64,000 nucleotides of DNA, from positions 5,432,501 to 5,496,500 of the forward strand of contig NC_079979.1 in NCBI RefSeq assembly GCF_029852145.1, in the 5' to 3' direction. The stretch comes from Microplitis mediator. Its lineage: Eukaryota > Arthropoda > Insecta > Hymenoptera > Braconidae. Below the pieces are notes generated by a model. That model saw only the letters and a list, made by a program, of their open reading frames with translations. It was not told the origin of the DNA and searched no databases. Below are positions 11,416 through 23,789 of this stretch, one piece after another; positions within the stretch are counted from its first letter, which is position 1; every line of letters begins with the position of its first letter. The position numbers were made by a program, and so were the translations under genes.

Positions 11416-12092
11416 TTTTTTATGCTGGATTATTCGAAACTGTGATAAAAAAAATTGGCAATACGAAATTTTAATAATAAAATACTTGAGTAGCTTTTCC
11501 TTCTCTATGATTACTTTTACTTACTCTGACTTTAATCTTTTTCAATCCGTCACTTGATCTTATTAGCCGGCAATATATCAATCCGACTTTACGCGTCCAT
11601 TTTCTATCTATAGTTATCACCGAAATAATTGAGTAATGCTTTTTCTGTCTAATTCGTACTACTGTAATAATTAACAGTAAATTAAATGCGAAGGACAGAG
11701 ATTATTAGAAGGACTTAATCTAAAATAAACGACAAAATCAAATAGACAATCCATTTGGTGCGATTAAAGTCAAGCGAAACAATAAATTCAACCAGTATAT
11801 ATTGTTGAGTCTCATTATTATTCTTAACTTGTAGAGATCTAATCATGAGCTATTGAACAAAAAGGATGTCAGGACTTTGCATCGTCTTCTCAGTAGAATG
11901 CTAGCAATTGCACTCCATTACTTTATGTCTTCGGCCACAAAGAGAGTGTAAGGACCCTTGTCAGGGCAGGTATTCACTCTAGATTCTACACCACTACTAG
12001 TGAATATATATTTGAGCAATTTTATGGGTAATAAATTTTACATCCGAAACAAATAATCAAAATGATGTTGTCTAGTTTATAAAATTTTTATT
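11416..12092. other. No recognised feature
   Basis: Apparently unique AT-rich sequence; no credible ORF. Confidence 0.45.
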
Positions 12093-13356
12093 ACCCGGGT
12101 CAAAAAATTAGATCTGTTTTAAAATAAATGATAAATTCAAATGTTTATCCTTTAATTCAATTTTATAAATCGTATTTATTTTATATAACAATTTAATCTG
12201 TTTCTGCCCGTACTATTTATTATCCAGGCTAATATCAGACTTATTTTCGTATGATATTTAGTCTGTTTTCAATCGCGTTTAGACTAAAAACAGACTTGTT
12301 TATTATAATTATTGGTCTGTGTTCAATTGTTTTTAAGGACAAATACAGGACTTTTTATAAATATAAATAATAATAATAATAATCTAGATTTATTAATTTA
12401 TTTTAATTTTCTTGGTATTTAAAACATGCTAATGCGCTTCCATAATAAGATGTCACACAGAGAAAATGTTGGCTCGAAACCTAACAATTTTTACAATGCT
12501 GTCGACTAAACTTGAAACAGGGAGTAAAGCATCCAAAAAATTATCGTGCTCTTACAAAAAATGATTATACTGTATCACATTACTTATTACGCGCGAAAAA
12601 CTTATCGATGAGCTTCAATATCAATTACTTCCATACATTATAATAATTTTGATGCAGCATAATAATTTTTTACAAGAGCATATAGTAATTTTTTGGATAC
12701 TTTACTTTCTGTTTCAAGTTTGGTCGACAGCATAATAAAAATTGGTAGATTTCGAGCCAACATTTTTCTCCGTAGCACAAAAATTTTGATGTTTTCTTAT
12801 GCCAAAATATTTTTAATTTTATCCAGTAAATAAGAGAAAATTCTTGACATTTTAAGAGTTGTTTTATCACTTTTATTCAATGATATAAATATTCAATGAA
12901 GACAACTAAAAAAATAAGCTGTCGAATTTTCATTAACTGCCGACATTTTTAAACAAAAGATAGTAAATATATAGTAAATAAAACATAATCAATTCTGCAA
13001 CTTAATATTTTTTCATAAATATTGCCCATAAATAAAAATTTTACAAGTCCATGATTTAATCTAGTTTTGTCCTTATAAATTTTCAGAACGAAAATTTTTT
13101 AAAGTTCACGAATCAATTTAATTTAGTCTGCTCGTAACGCGTTTGTTTTTTAAAGTAACAGGTCGAAAACAGCTTAAAATTTTCATAAAAGATCAAAATC
13201 AGATAAAATAGTCCAATCAGACTAAAATCAGGTCAAATTTTTCAGTCCGGGTAGATCAAAAACAGATTAAAATTTTTATCGAAGTTCAATAATAGACCAA
13301 GTAGTCCAAATACAGTCCAGTTAGACTAAAATCAGATCAAATTTTTCGACCCGGGT
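12093..13356. mobile_element. Foldback MITE, ACCCGGGTC family
   Basis: Termini ACCCGGGTC (12093) and GACCCGGGT (to 13356), extended by related subterminal sequence AAAAATTAGATCTG and CAGATCAAATTTTT. Subterminal blocks repeat AGACTAAAAACAGAC-like motifs, and the centre folds back (about 12455-12560 against 12665-12775). A second copy lies at about 23790-25030, and end fragments lie near 18555 and 30058. The 66-codon minus-strand frame in the middle is shared by both long copies only because it falls in the duplicated stem. Confidence 0.75.
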
Positions 13357-13406
13357 AATAACAATAAAAAAACCGGGTCAGAATAATAACTGGATTTTGA
13401 ATTTTG

Positions 13407-13538
13407 AACTTCCCGCTATGAAATTTAAAAATTTTCTAAAAAAGGGAAGTTATTGGTTTCTGTTCAATTTTCGAAAATTGTGTTTTCATCAGATCTCGAT
13501 GTTTTGAGATCCTCGAAAACTATTCTGACTGTTTTTAG
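13407..13538 (+). mobile_element. Fragment of AACTTCCCGC-family MITE
   Basis: Begins AACTTCCCGCTATGAAATTT and follows the first 130 or so bases of the element at 4601, including the CATCAGATNTCGANGTTTTGAG segment. Confidence 0.65.
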
Positions 13539-13925
13539 ATGGACGCCGTGTAGTAGGTGACGCATTATGTATTAGTTCATGAATCGGAAACCTAAATTCA
13601 ATCATCAATAATCAAACGCTCGTTCGATTATTAGTTTACTAGAGTTGAGAGTAATGAAAAGACAAAGGGAAGTCAATTGGACCTCAGACATTGGAGCTTA
13701 CCCTCAGATAATCTAGAGCTTACTGACGGAATTTCATTTGTCCTCCAGGCTTTTTATGTCAACAAAATTTTTCAAAGTACATCGTGTGAACAAAAAAAAG
13801 TCTTGGTCTTCAGCAGACTCAGCACTTGCTGGTTCTCTACGACTTAATTCGCTGACACATTACTTTTATAATGAATTATGATATTGTTATTGGCTAAAAT
13901 GGTAATAAAAATAAATATTCTAATG
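13539..13925. other. No recognised feature
   Basis: Short unassigned interval between two repeat fragments. Confidence 0.4.
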
Positions 13926-14226
13926 CACTTATCCAAAAAATTAAAGGAACAAGAAAATTTTATAAATTTTTTAGTGATTTTTGGAAGGCTGTATTTTCGT
14001 GAAAAGTGATCGTATCGAAAAAAAAAAGCAAATTGAAGCTTGAAATCTCTAGTTTGAAGATCTTCCAGCAAAATAATTTTTTGAGCCACCGTTTTTGCAG
14101 AATCATAAGAAAAAGGTCGAGACAAAATTTTTCCAAATTTAAGGTAAATAAATGTAAGGTAAAGAGAAAAAAAAAAATTTTCCAAAAAACCAGATAAAAC
14201 AAGAATTTTTTTACGTTTTACTCGAG

Positions 14227-14259
<33 letters not shown>

Positions 14260-15109
14260 CGTTTTTTGGAAAATTTTTTTTTTCTCTTTACCTTACATTT
14301 ACTGAATAACTAATGCAAAAATGAAAGAAAATCCGAAAAAAATTAATTTTTTCATTTTGATAACGAATACACAATTTAAGGAACAAATTTTGTTCCTTTC
14401 ATTGTTTTGCAAAACTTTGAGCAATCGGACCGGACAAACGATTCAATGGATCAATCTGAAAATTTCCAGGATTTTTGGAGGTAGAATAAGCTGTAAAATC
14501 ACCTGGCAACATCGACCTTTTCATCAATATTTGCAAAGTAGCGATGAGGACTAAAAAACCAGAAAATGGCCATTTTTTGTGGATTTTTCAAATTGATGTT
14601 AAGGATAAAAAAAAATTTTTTATTTTAATAATCAAACATGGAGCTTGTAAGGAATTTATTCAAGTTTCTCAAACTGCCCTTTAAATTACTGTGCGACCAT
14701 TAGTTGCTGAGATATCGATAATCAAAGACAAAAGGATTCTTTCTCATTTAAAAGCTGATATCTCAGCAGCAAACTGTCGTACAGAGAAACAAAAAATAGT
14801 AAATTGTAGCTGATTAAATTCCCTAAACGAACCATGAATTCGTTGTTTTGAAAAAAAATTTCCCGGCCCCGTAGAACTAAAAAACAAAACTAAAAAATTT
14901 GGAAAAATTTTGTCTCGACCTTTTTCTTATGATTCCGCAAAAACCGTAGCTCAAAAAATTATTTCGCTGGAAGATCTTCAAACTAGAGATTTCAAGCTTC
15001 AATTTGCTTATTTTTTTTTCTATACGATCATTTTACGAAAATACAGCCTTCCAAAAATCACTAAAAAATTTATAAAATTTTCTTGTTCCTTTAATTTTTT
15101 GGATAAGTG
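13926..15109. mobile_element. Large foldback element, CACTTATCC ends
   Basis: Arms of about 230-270 bp (roughly 13926-14200 and 14885-15109) are reverse complements, ending in CACTTATCCAAAAAATTAAAGG and its complement. The middle holds a run of 31 T (14229-14259) and a smaller hairpin (14146-14192 against 14262-14304). A segment CTGATATCTCAGCNGCAA and another TTGTTCCTTTNATTGTTTTGC are shared with the relatives at 25380-26106 and 28086-29014. No coding capacity; ORFs in the arms are mirror images of each other. Confidence 0.75.
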
Positions 15110-16515
15110 TATAATTATAGAAACTTGCTTCATTCAAATTAGAAGAGCCCGGGTCAAATCACTAACCTGATTTTGGCAACACTTGTTAATTCATCGAGTT
15201 GACTTAATTTTGACGTGCTAATCAATTTAAAATCATCGAATGCTTCTTTCTTTATTGACTTAAAAAAGCGCGCCAAAAGTAAGTCAAAACTGAGTTTTTT
15301 ACATCCGTCCGTTTGTGTATAAGTGAGAGGTGGGGACCGTGTTTTCGATTTTTTTTCAACAATTCACACTTTTTTAATAAATATTTTCATTATAAAATAT
15401 ATAGCCAGATAAAATATAATATTAAATTGATAAAGAAACCAAAGAAGCGAAAATAAATTGAATAAAACTATTTTACTGATAACAAATGAAACTCTATGAG
15501 GAGTCGTTGAATGCACAAATCCATCGAGCTTAAAGGGATTCAACGTAGAATCAGTTTCTCAACATCTTGAATTGGTGGCACTGTGCCACTAAACAGATTA
15601 TCGTCAGAATTTGTTTGGTAGAAACGTTGCTAAAGCTTTCACCGCCATGTGAAAGAATAAAATATCTCTTGACACTCTCTGTATCTTACAGCTTCGACTT
15701 CTCAAACTTGAGCTTTTTTAAGGTTCTTAACCCTTCACAAGACGCCATGAGTTGTTTGACTGTGGAATTTTGTCAATATTCGAAACGGAAGTTTTGTACT
15801 CAACTTCTATCAATTTCCATGAAGGCATTATTAAATTTATTGACTTAAAACAAAAACTAAGTGAATAAAATTGAATTAAGTATTTGATATAATTATATTG
15901 CAAGCTCTCAGTTGACTTCATCTTCCATTACTCATTAATACTTAAATGTTTTCGCTGCTTGTTCATTTCAAAGTATGAAACTTTTAAGCTCTAATCAAAT
16001 GATCAGAGGCGAATGAGATATTTCTCCACTTACAAGTTTCTTTTTCTGAACACGGAAGAAATTTCTTCCTAACCAAAAGATAAGAAGGTTGGAAAATCCG
16101 AACGTATATAAATCACTAGCTCATTCAAAAAGTGATCAATAGATGACGCCCCTATGTGCAAGAAAGTTTTAAAATAAAAAATCATAATGATAATAATAAT
16201 GATAAAAAAAAATGGCAGCTGAATTTTTTCATGAATTGCCAGTTTTAAGCTTTTGTTCATTATAATTAAACCAATAGAATTTAGATAATGATTTTCAAAA
16301 AGGTTATTCTATTTAGGAATTCAAGTGTAATTAAAAATGAAATAAATCGATTGGTTGTGTATTTTTTAGGTTATTATGTTTACTAGCATCCGTACGTACT
16401 GATGGTCATTACATGTTTTATTTACATTTTTCTCTATTTCTTCAATCATTTTTTTACAAAAAGTGACTTGAAATTGTGTTCGTTTTATTTGTTAATAAAT
16501 TATTTTTCAAATGAT
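15110..16515. other. No recognised feature
   Basis: Mostly unique AT-rich sequence. A CCCGGGTCAAAT string at about 15148 may be a stray end of the ACCCGGGTC family. Short frames on both strands at 15567-15921 show no domain, so I do not call a gene. Confidence 0.45.
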
Positions 16516-16519
16516 ACAT

Positions 16520-17215
16520 CGCAATTGAGTTGTGCAAATTTATTGCTTCGCGATTGAGATGTGCAAATTCATCGCTTCGAGATTGGACTGTGCGATTTCA
16601 TAGCTTCGCGATTGTGTTGTGCAATGTCATTGCTTCGTGATCGAGATGTGCAAATTCATCACTTCGATATCGAGATATGCAAATTCATCGTTTCGCGATT
16701 GTGTTGTACAATTTCAAAGGTTCGTGATCGAGATGTGCAAATTCATTGCTTCGCAATTGACTTGTATCATTTCATTACTTCGAAAATGGGCTGAGAAATT
16801 TCATAGCTTCGCGATTGCGCTGTGCAATGTCATTGCTTCGTGATCGAGATGTGTAAATTCATCGCTTCAAGATTGGACTGTGCGATTTCACAGCTTCGCG
16901 ATTGTGTTGTACAATTTCATTCCTTCGTGATCGAGATGTGCGAATTCATCACTTCGATATCAAGATGTGCAAATTCATTGCTTCGCAATTGAGTTGTATC
17001 ATTTCATTGCTTCGAGCATGGGCTGAGCAATTTCATAGCTTCGTGATTGCGTTGTGCAATTTCATTGCTTCGTGATCGAGATGTGCAAATTCATCACTTC
17101 GATATCAAGATGTACAATTTCATTGCTTCGAGAATGGGCTGAGCAATTTCATAGCTTCGCGATTGCGTTGTGCAATTTCATTACTTCGCAATTGAGTTGT
17201 GCAATGACTATGGTA
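16520..17215. repeat. 30-bp minisatellite, about 23 copies
   Basis: Degenerate tandem units such as ATGTGCAAATTCATCGCTTCGAGATTGG, period 30 bp. Unit variants occur in a repeated order (for example the pair containing ATCACTTCGATATC recurs near 16655, 16945 and 17090), so there is a higher-order arrangement. The period is a multiple of three, so several frames stay open, but the peptides are only translations of the repeat. Confidence 0.88.
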
Positions 17216-18550
17216 GTAAATTTCTGCCTTAAAAATGGATAACAAAACATTTGTTGTGATTATAATGTTTTTGTAATGATAGAAAATTGTATGTTGTACT
17301 TAGAAACAGTTCATATCTGTAACAAAACTGTTGTGTTTCACGAAAAAATTAATTTCTCGAAGTGACAATAGGAATTTGTAGCACTTAAAAAATTTTATGT
17401 TATCATAAGTTAAGACTACTTACAGTAACAAATGCCGGCTTCGAGATACTCGATATTTTTATAATTTATATCATGTATTCTTATAACAAATCTACTTCTT
17501 AATTATGGCGCAATTTGTTACCATGCCAAATTGATTTGTTACCGTAAGCTTATCATGTTTGTCATTATTACAGAAACTTTTGTTGCTCAGTCTTTCGTTA
17601 TGACGACGAAATTCTTTTTTTCGTCAACGAGTTGGTTTATTAAGTTTGAAAATTTTATAAAAAAAGGATTATTCAATTTCCAACAATTGGGATATCCAAG
17701 TCAACCGTTTCAACTGAACAAAAATCTCAATTGAAGAAAATACTGACTTCATTTCGGTGCATTCTATAAAACTTTGGCTGTTATCCAACGAAATAAGAAA
17801 GCAGTAACGAACCGAAAAGAGTCGATCGATCTGACATTGGTAACATACTCTAACATCGTAAATATACTATCGTTGCTCTCGATACTTTATCATAGTTGCG
17901 TAACGTAATTCGTCAAGAATTTTACTAGGATGGTAAACGTAATTTTACTATTGGAAAATTCTATTCAACGAGACGTCGATACATTCATGACTGATCGAGT
18001 TGCTACTATTAAATTCGATTTCAATCTTATACAGTTCCATGGTTTGACATGTAATTAGACAAAATTCAACTGCCTCCACTATTTTATGTCTTTAGCAATG
18101 TGATGTATATTACACGGCGTAGTTTAAATTTCGAACAGCAACTCTTGTTTGTTTTATATTACTAAAAAACAAAAAATTGAACCGAACAAAATGGGGATAA
18201 AAATTTAACGACTTTTATTTGTTACTTTTTCTAAAAATAGAAAATTGCGGTAAAAGCTATTTGTCCATTATAGTTTTACTTGCATGAATGCTATTAACGC
18301 ATTAGCACGAGTCTAACCAGAAAGTAAGCCAGTGGAATCAGCCAAATTGAATTCGCGAACGTGGTCGTTATGAGGGTACTGATAATCAAAGAGCATATCA
18401 AATGTAAGTGAATATTTCTGAATTAATCCTCTAAATCATTGCGACTCAAAGAAAGATAATTATACCTGAGTAAAAAATACTAGTAGAGCTAGTGATTGAA
18501 CTAACCTATAGAAGGGTACAAAAAAATGGGAAATAAAGAGGAAAAAAAAT
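17216..18550. other. No recognised feature
   Basis: Apparently unique AT-rich sequence without a supported gene. Confidence 0.45.
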
Positions 18551-18555
18551 TGGCG

Positions 18556-18650
18556 GAATATACTCGGGTGAAAAAAATTGATCTGATGGTAGTCTAATTA
18601 GACGGTATTTGGACTAATTGGTCTGTGTTTAAATTTTTATAAAAAATTCG
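18556..18650. mobile_element. End fragment of ACCCGGGTC-family MITE
   Basis: CTCGGGTGAAAAAAATTGATCTG followed by AGTCTAATTAGAC and GGTCTGTGTT motifs matches the subterminal region of the element at 12093. Confidence 0.5.
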
Positions 18651-20346
18651 GCCATTTTCTATATATAATTACATATTATTATATATAATCATATAGAGTT
18701 ATATACATTAGGGTGATCCGAAAAATAACAAATTTTTTTTTTCTCGGAAACAAATTCAAAAGTTCCATTTAGATGAAAAAAGACGCTTGTAAAAATTAGA
18801 GCTCTTAATATTAACATTAAGAGGTTCCTCATTGCACTTTTCTATTTTCCATAAGAATAACATGGAAAAAATTTTTTTTACGTCTTCTGATTTTTATAAG
18901 TAGCTAACGATGCGTCATAGAAATAATTAGCAGGCATAGTTTTGTAAGTAATTGAATGCTCTACAAAAAAAGTTTCTTATCATTTTTTGATAAATCTATT
19001 TTTTCAAAAGTTATTTGAGGTTGAAGTCGAATCCATATTAAATTTTGAGTTTTTCTTGCTTTTCCGGCGAAACTATCAGACCTATTACAAAATATCATAG
19101 GACCTTTTTTGTAGACAATTTTATTCCCTACAAGTTGATTCTAATAAAGATTTTTTGAATTCCGCATTGTTTTCTAGTTATTTTGATTTAAATGCCAAGC
19201 TCTTAAAATCGATCAGAAGGCTATTTTTTTTAAGAGCTTGACATTAAAATGAAAATAACTAGAAAACAATGCAAAATTCGAAAAAATTCTATTGGCATTA
19301 ACTTCTAGGGAATAAAATTGTCTAAAAAAAAGGTTTTTCTAGACAATTAGAGCATTCAATAACCTACAAAAAAATGCCTGCCAATTATTTCTATGACGCA
19401 TCATTAGCTACTTATAAAAATCAGAAGACGAAAAAAAAATTTTTTCCATGTTATTTTTATGGAAAATAGAAAAGTGCAATGAGGAACCTCTTAATGTTAA
19501 TATTAAGAGCTCTAATTTTCACAGGAGTCTTTTTTCATCTGCCATGATTATATATTAGACTGGGCCAAAAAAATTGACTATTTTTTTTTTTTCATAGCTA
19601 TATCGAAAATATTATTCAGAATGACAAAAAAAAAATTTCATGAAAGTTTGGGCCCTTAATATTAATTTTAAGAGCTCTATCATCGCAATTTTTAATTTTA
19701 ATTCATAATTTGATGTTTTACGTCAGAACTGCTAAAACATTCGAGTAAAAAAATTCATTTCCGCTTATTCTTATGTAAAATTAAATTCCCTACAAAAAAG
19801 GTCTGATTAAAAATTTTTGTCAGACACGCCGTTTCCGATTAATTAAGCTTAATAAATTGATATATTTTTTCGATTTAACATTTTTACTTTTGAATTTTGT
19901 AACTGACGAATCAACAAATACCTAATAAAGACCATGACAGATTTTTGAAGGAAATTTAATGCTCTACAAAAAAGGCGTCTTAACATTTTTTGCTAAATTC
20001 ACTCCTTCGAAAGTTATTCACGTTATTGAAATCGTTTTGACTCAAATTCAACCTTGAATAACTTTCGAAGGAGTGAATTTAGCAAAAAGTGTTAAGGGGT
20101 TAGGGGTAGTCAGAATTTTCAAAAAATCGATTTTTTTTTTTTTGCATTTTCTTAAAGTATAATATTTTTAAAATATTGTGTGAAAATTTGAAGTGAATCC
20201 GACAAATTCTTTTCGAGTTATTTAACAATGACCAAAGGACGCTCGGGTGCTACGTGGCATTCGAGAGCAGGTAGCTAGAAACAGCTGCAAGCAACCGACC
20301 TTTCGGGTTTCATTGCCATGAATATCTCCCCATTTTAATGTATGTA

Positions 20347-20381
<35 letters not shown>

Positions 20382-20521
20382 CCTTCTACATATATTCACA
20401 ATTTGTAGGTAGTACAAGAACTGAAAAATAATTTTTGGTTGCCAGTATACCTGTAGTCGTTGCACTGATCAGTCGATAGTTTTGTGATAAATTATTTCTC
20501 AAGTGAATTAAATTATTAACC

Positions 20522-20746
20522 ATGGGACGTGATTCTAGAAAGGTTTCAAGAGAACTTCGGAGTTCTGAAAAAATTAATAAGTCGCGTTCAGTCAAAAGAA
20601 AGAATGTTTTTAATCCGAAAACAGCCGAAAGTGATGAAAGTATTCAGAGTACATCTTCTAAAAAATTAAAACAAAACACTGAAGATGATGTACCTGAAGA
20701 CAGCAGTACTGAATTTCGAATAATAAATTTGATGAAATTCGAGTGA
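20522..20746 (+). pseudogene. Kolobok-like transposase, N-terminal remnant
   Basis: 74 codons from ATG at 20522 (starts MGRDSRKVSREL). The segment is basic and Ser/Lys-rich, typical of the nuclear-targeting N-terminus of this transposase group. It stops at TGA 20744-20746; the C-terminal remnant begins about 20 bp later in another frame. A full transposase would be several hundred residues, so the central part, where I would expect the catalytic core, is missing. Cannot encode an active transposase. Confidence 0.6.
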
Positions 20747-20765
20747 TGAAAAACCGAATCATGAT

Positions 20766-21296
20766 ATGTGTCCAAAAGGCGAAGAATCTTGGTGCTCTTA
20801 CCAGCGCGCTGAAGCAAGAGGAGAGCTTGATACCTATTCTCACGATTATTCTCCCTTACCTTCTGATGTTTTAAAAGCTATCAAGCCTATATACGAAGGT
20901 CTTAGTAATGAAAATTTACTTTCAAGATGTGTAGGTGGATTCAATCAGAATAATAATGAAAGCTTTAACCAACTAGTATGGAAAATATGCCCAAAAACGG
21001 TAAATACTAGTTTTACTGTCGTACAAATAGCTGCATACGTTGCTATGTGTATATTTAATGAGGGTATAAATTCATTATTAGTCTTGATGAATACACTAGG
21101 ACTTAATTGTGGGCCTAATTCTCATCGGTATGCAGAAAGAATGGATGCTGCACGTATCAAAGTAGCAGATAAGCGCGCTAATGATAACACCCGAGAAGGT
21201 CGATTGCAACGTAGGCACCAGCAAATCAATATTTTGGAAGCTGCTATGACGGCTGAAGAGCTATTATATGGTCCAGGAATAGATGACTCAGTGTAA
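20766..21296 (+). pseudogene. Mutator-like/Kolobok transposase, C-terminal remnant
   Basis: 176 codons without a stop, in a different frame from the N-terminal remnant. Recognisable segments are CPKGEESWCSYQRAEA near the start, CVGGFNQNNNESFNQLVW at about residue 56, and the basic C-terminal stretch NTREGRLQRRHQQINILEAA. These are hallmarks I associate with the Mutator-like transposase domain proteins encoded by TTAA-targeting Kolobok elements in insects and cnidarians. The reading frame is remarkably intact for a dead element, which suggests a fairly recent internal deletion or mobilisation in trans. Confidence 0.72.
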
Positions 21297-22339
21297 GTTA
21301 TTAAATAATTCTTATAATTCGACATAAATCCATAGCAAAACTTTAAATGCGTTTTTCTCAAAACTATGTTTTCTGAACTGGTGATCACTGTAACTTAAAA
21401 ACTGCTCGGTAGATTTCAATAAAATTTATTGTACTTTTGAAATACATTAAAAACTCGTGCCTGATCGAAGGATTTTTTTTTTTTTCAAAAATTTCGATTT
21501 TTTTTTAACAATAAACTGTCGGTTTTTTTCTCGAAAATTTGAAAAAAATTTCCTGAGGCCTCCATTTTGTTAATTTCGAAAAAAAAAAAAAAAGCTTCGA
21601 TCAGGCACAAGATTATCTATTAATAAAACTAATTTTTCTTGTCCGATTGATTTTAGATGAATCTCCAAGGACTTATGATGATCACCGCAAAGGACTTCGG
21701 GAGGAACGGGCTCTACAAAAACAGCGATAACTTTTTGAATTATTAATTTTTTTTTTTGAAATTTTCGTGAAGTCAAATCGAAACGTGTTCTAATAAAGCT
21801 ATGTTTTTATTTTTGTCAAATAAAGTAATTAACTACAAAAAAAAAATTATTGAAAATCATCATTTTTTCAGGCCTCTGAGTACCCCTAACCCCTTAAGGG
21901 ACCTTTTTTATATAACATTAAATTTCCTTCAAAAATTTTTCATGGTCTTTATCAGATATTTATTGATTCATCAGTTACAAAATTCAAAAGTAAAAATGTT
22001 AAATCGAAAATATATATTAATTTATTAAGCTTAATTAATCGGAAACGGCTTGTCTGACGAAAATTTTTAATCAGACCTTTTTTGTAGGGAATTTAATTTT
22101 ACATAAGAATAAGTGGAAATGATTTTGTTTAATTGAATGTTTTAGCAGTTCTGACGTAAAACATCAAATTATGAATTAAAATTAAAAATTGCGATGATAG
22201 ACCTCTTAAAATTAATATTAAGGGCTCAAACTTTCATGAAATTTTTTTTTTGTCATTCTGAATAATATTTTCGATATAGTTATGAAAAAAAAAAATAGTC
22301 AATTTTTTTGGCCCAGTCTATTATATATACATATCTACA

Positions 22340-22724
22340 TATTATTATATATAATCATGGCTACACTAAAAATAACGCGAACAAAAACTCTATCGGCGGA
22401 AAAAACTTTAGTATACAGAGGTTTAAGTTGGTATAATAAATTGCCCTATGAATTGACAAATGAAAACCGAATCAATTTATTTAAACTTAAACTAAAAGAC
22501 TATATCAAACAAAATGTGGGCTTATTCGATAAAATTAAAAGCACAATGGAACTATGAAAAAGTATAATGAAACTACCGAAAAAGAAATTATAACTGTGAT
22601 AAAATGTACACCTACAAATTTTTAATGTAAATTTCTAATGTAAATTTTTAATGTTAATTTTAGTTGAACTTGTAAATAGCCAGAGGCTAAGAAACAATAA
22701 ATTATTATTATTATTATATCTAAA
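22340..22724 (+). mobile_element. LINE 3' end (non-LTR retrotransposon)
   Basis: The frame through 22557 ends in a peptide with YRGLSWYNKLPYELTNENR, which has the W-N-x-L-P pattern found at the C-terminus of many non-LTR reverse transcriptases. It is followed by a 3' UTR ending in an ATT microsatellite (22701-22717) rather than poly(A), as in CR1-like elements. Strongly 5'-truncated. Confidence 0.65.
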
Positions 22725-22728
22725 TGAA

Positions 22729-23085
22729 CCCGATGAAAAAAGATTTTATACAATTGTATAAAATTATATACAAAAAATGGCCCGATCCAATTGTATACAA
22801 CTGTATAAAAATTGTATACAATTCTATACAAAATGTATTCAAGTCTATATAATTATATACAATTTTATACAAATTGTATACAATTCTATATAATTATACG
22901 CAATTCTATATAATTGCAATATATAGAATTGTATATAATTATATAGAATTGTATACAATTTGTATAGAATTGTATACAATTTCTATACAATTGGATCGGG
23001 CCATTTTTTCTATCCAATTTATATATAGTCTATATATAATTATATACAGTCTATATATAATTGTATAAAATCTTTTTTCATCGGG
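22729..23085. mobile_element. Short palindromic MITE, CCCGATGAAAAAAG ends
   Basis: Ends CCCGATGAAAAAAGATTTTA and TAAAATCTTTTTTCATCGGG, nearly perfect inverted repeats. The interior alternates TATACAATT and AATTGTATA in both orientations and contains ATGGCCCGATCCAATTG mirrored as CAATTGGATCGGGCCAT. A larger relative lies at 26798-28016 and a fragment at about 30165-30198. Confidence 0.8.
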
Positions 23086-23144
23086 AAGCTTTTGAACCTG
23101 TTTCCGAGAAAAAAAAACAATTGCTACTTTTTGAATCACCCTAA

Positions 23145-23789
23145 TAATCATATATAATTATATACTGTTTGCTTACCCCTGAAATCTGTTGTATCGTTGA
23201 TTTTTGAAATGATGAACAAATTTTGTTTTCATCTAAAATACATTTTCACTTCTGGTATTTCAAAAATAAAACTACAAAATTTATCACCGATTAACACTGG
23301 AAAAAATTTGAACACAGCTACCGGTACTATTTTTACACCGTTTTTGAAATTAAATTTAACATCGCGGTAGCGTAGACATGCATCTATAAACAGTCACGAT
23401 ACACAGCACAACTTGCTGAGATATTTGCCTGATGTCTTTCAATGAACGTAATTAAAACTAACGACCGTAATATCCCTTCAGCCGAAGATTCTCTGTGAGA
23501 CTCTGACTGTGGTTTTAGACTCTTTTTTAGCATCGTAATATTTCTACTCTGTATATCTTAAGGAAATTCACTGCAATTAAGAACTCTCAAGGTCTAAATT
23601 AGGATAACGTGACCAAGTGAAATTCCAGATTCATTGAATGACCCATTAGTATTATATTTGTTGCGCAGAACACAATACCAATTGCAGCCTCAAAGTGTCC
23701 AGTCGAGCATGCTGTACATTGTACGTACTGATCATTACGTTGAGATAATGATCAACTGGAATTACGCAAACTATGCAATCAATATGGAT
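23145..23789. other. No recognised feature
   Basis: Apparently unique sequence; no supported gene. Confidence 0.45.

Larger units (their letters stand above)
20096..21893 (+). mobile_element. Kolobok-like DNA transposon, internally deleted
   Basis: Flanked by TTAA on both sides (20092-20095 and 21894-21897) with inverted termini GGGGTTAGGGGTAGTCAGA and TCTGAGTACCCCTAACCCC, 18 of 19 matching. TTAA duplication plus this transposase type points to the Kolobok superfamily rather than piggyBac. It contains a TA dinucleotide run (20353-20378), the remains of a transposase gene, and a 3' untranslated part with a poly(T)/poly(A) hairpin at 21468-21607. Confidence 0.82.
19558..22318. mobile_element. 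Palindromic MITE, GACTGGGCC ends, TA target
   Basis: Ends GACTGGGCCAAAAAAATTG and CAATTTTTTTGGCCCAGTC, each flanked by TA (19556-19557 and 22319-22320). Arms mirror each other up to a centre near 20030. A 1798-bp Kolobok-like transposon interrupts the right arm just past the centre; without it the element is about 960 bp. Confidence 0.8.
18709..23144. mobile_element. Composite nest of palindromic MITEs, TTAGGGTGAT outer ends
   Basis: Outer ends TTAGGGTGATCC (18709) and GAATCACCCTAA (to 23144) are inverted; the following CTCGGAAACAAATTCAAAAG also returns inverted as CTTTTGAACCTGTTTCCGAG near 23089-23108. The left half carries a long palindrome (arms about 18775-19190 and 19200-19548). Inserted in it are a second palindromic MITE (19558-22318) with a Kolobok-like transposon inside, a LINE 3' end (about 22340-22724) and a short palindromic MITE (22729-23085). 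Confidence 0.7.

Noticed and set aside
12670..12870. 66-codon minus-strand ORF repeated at 24314-24544
   Set aside because: The similarity comes from duplication of a foldback MITE, and the frame lies in its stem; no start context or domain supports a gene.
13844..15170. Similar short ORFs at 13844-14202 and 14910-15170
   Set aside because: They are the two arms of one palindrome read on opposite strands.
16561..17242. Overlapping ORFs of 62-77 codons
   Set aside because: The 30-bp minisatellite period is a multiple of three, so open frames are expected without coding function.
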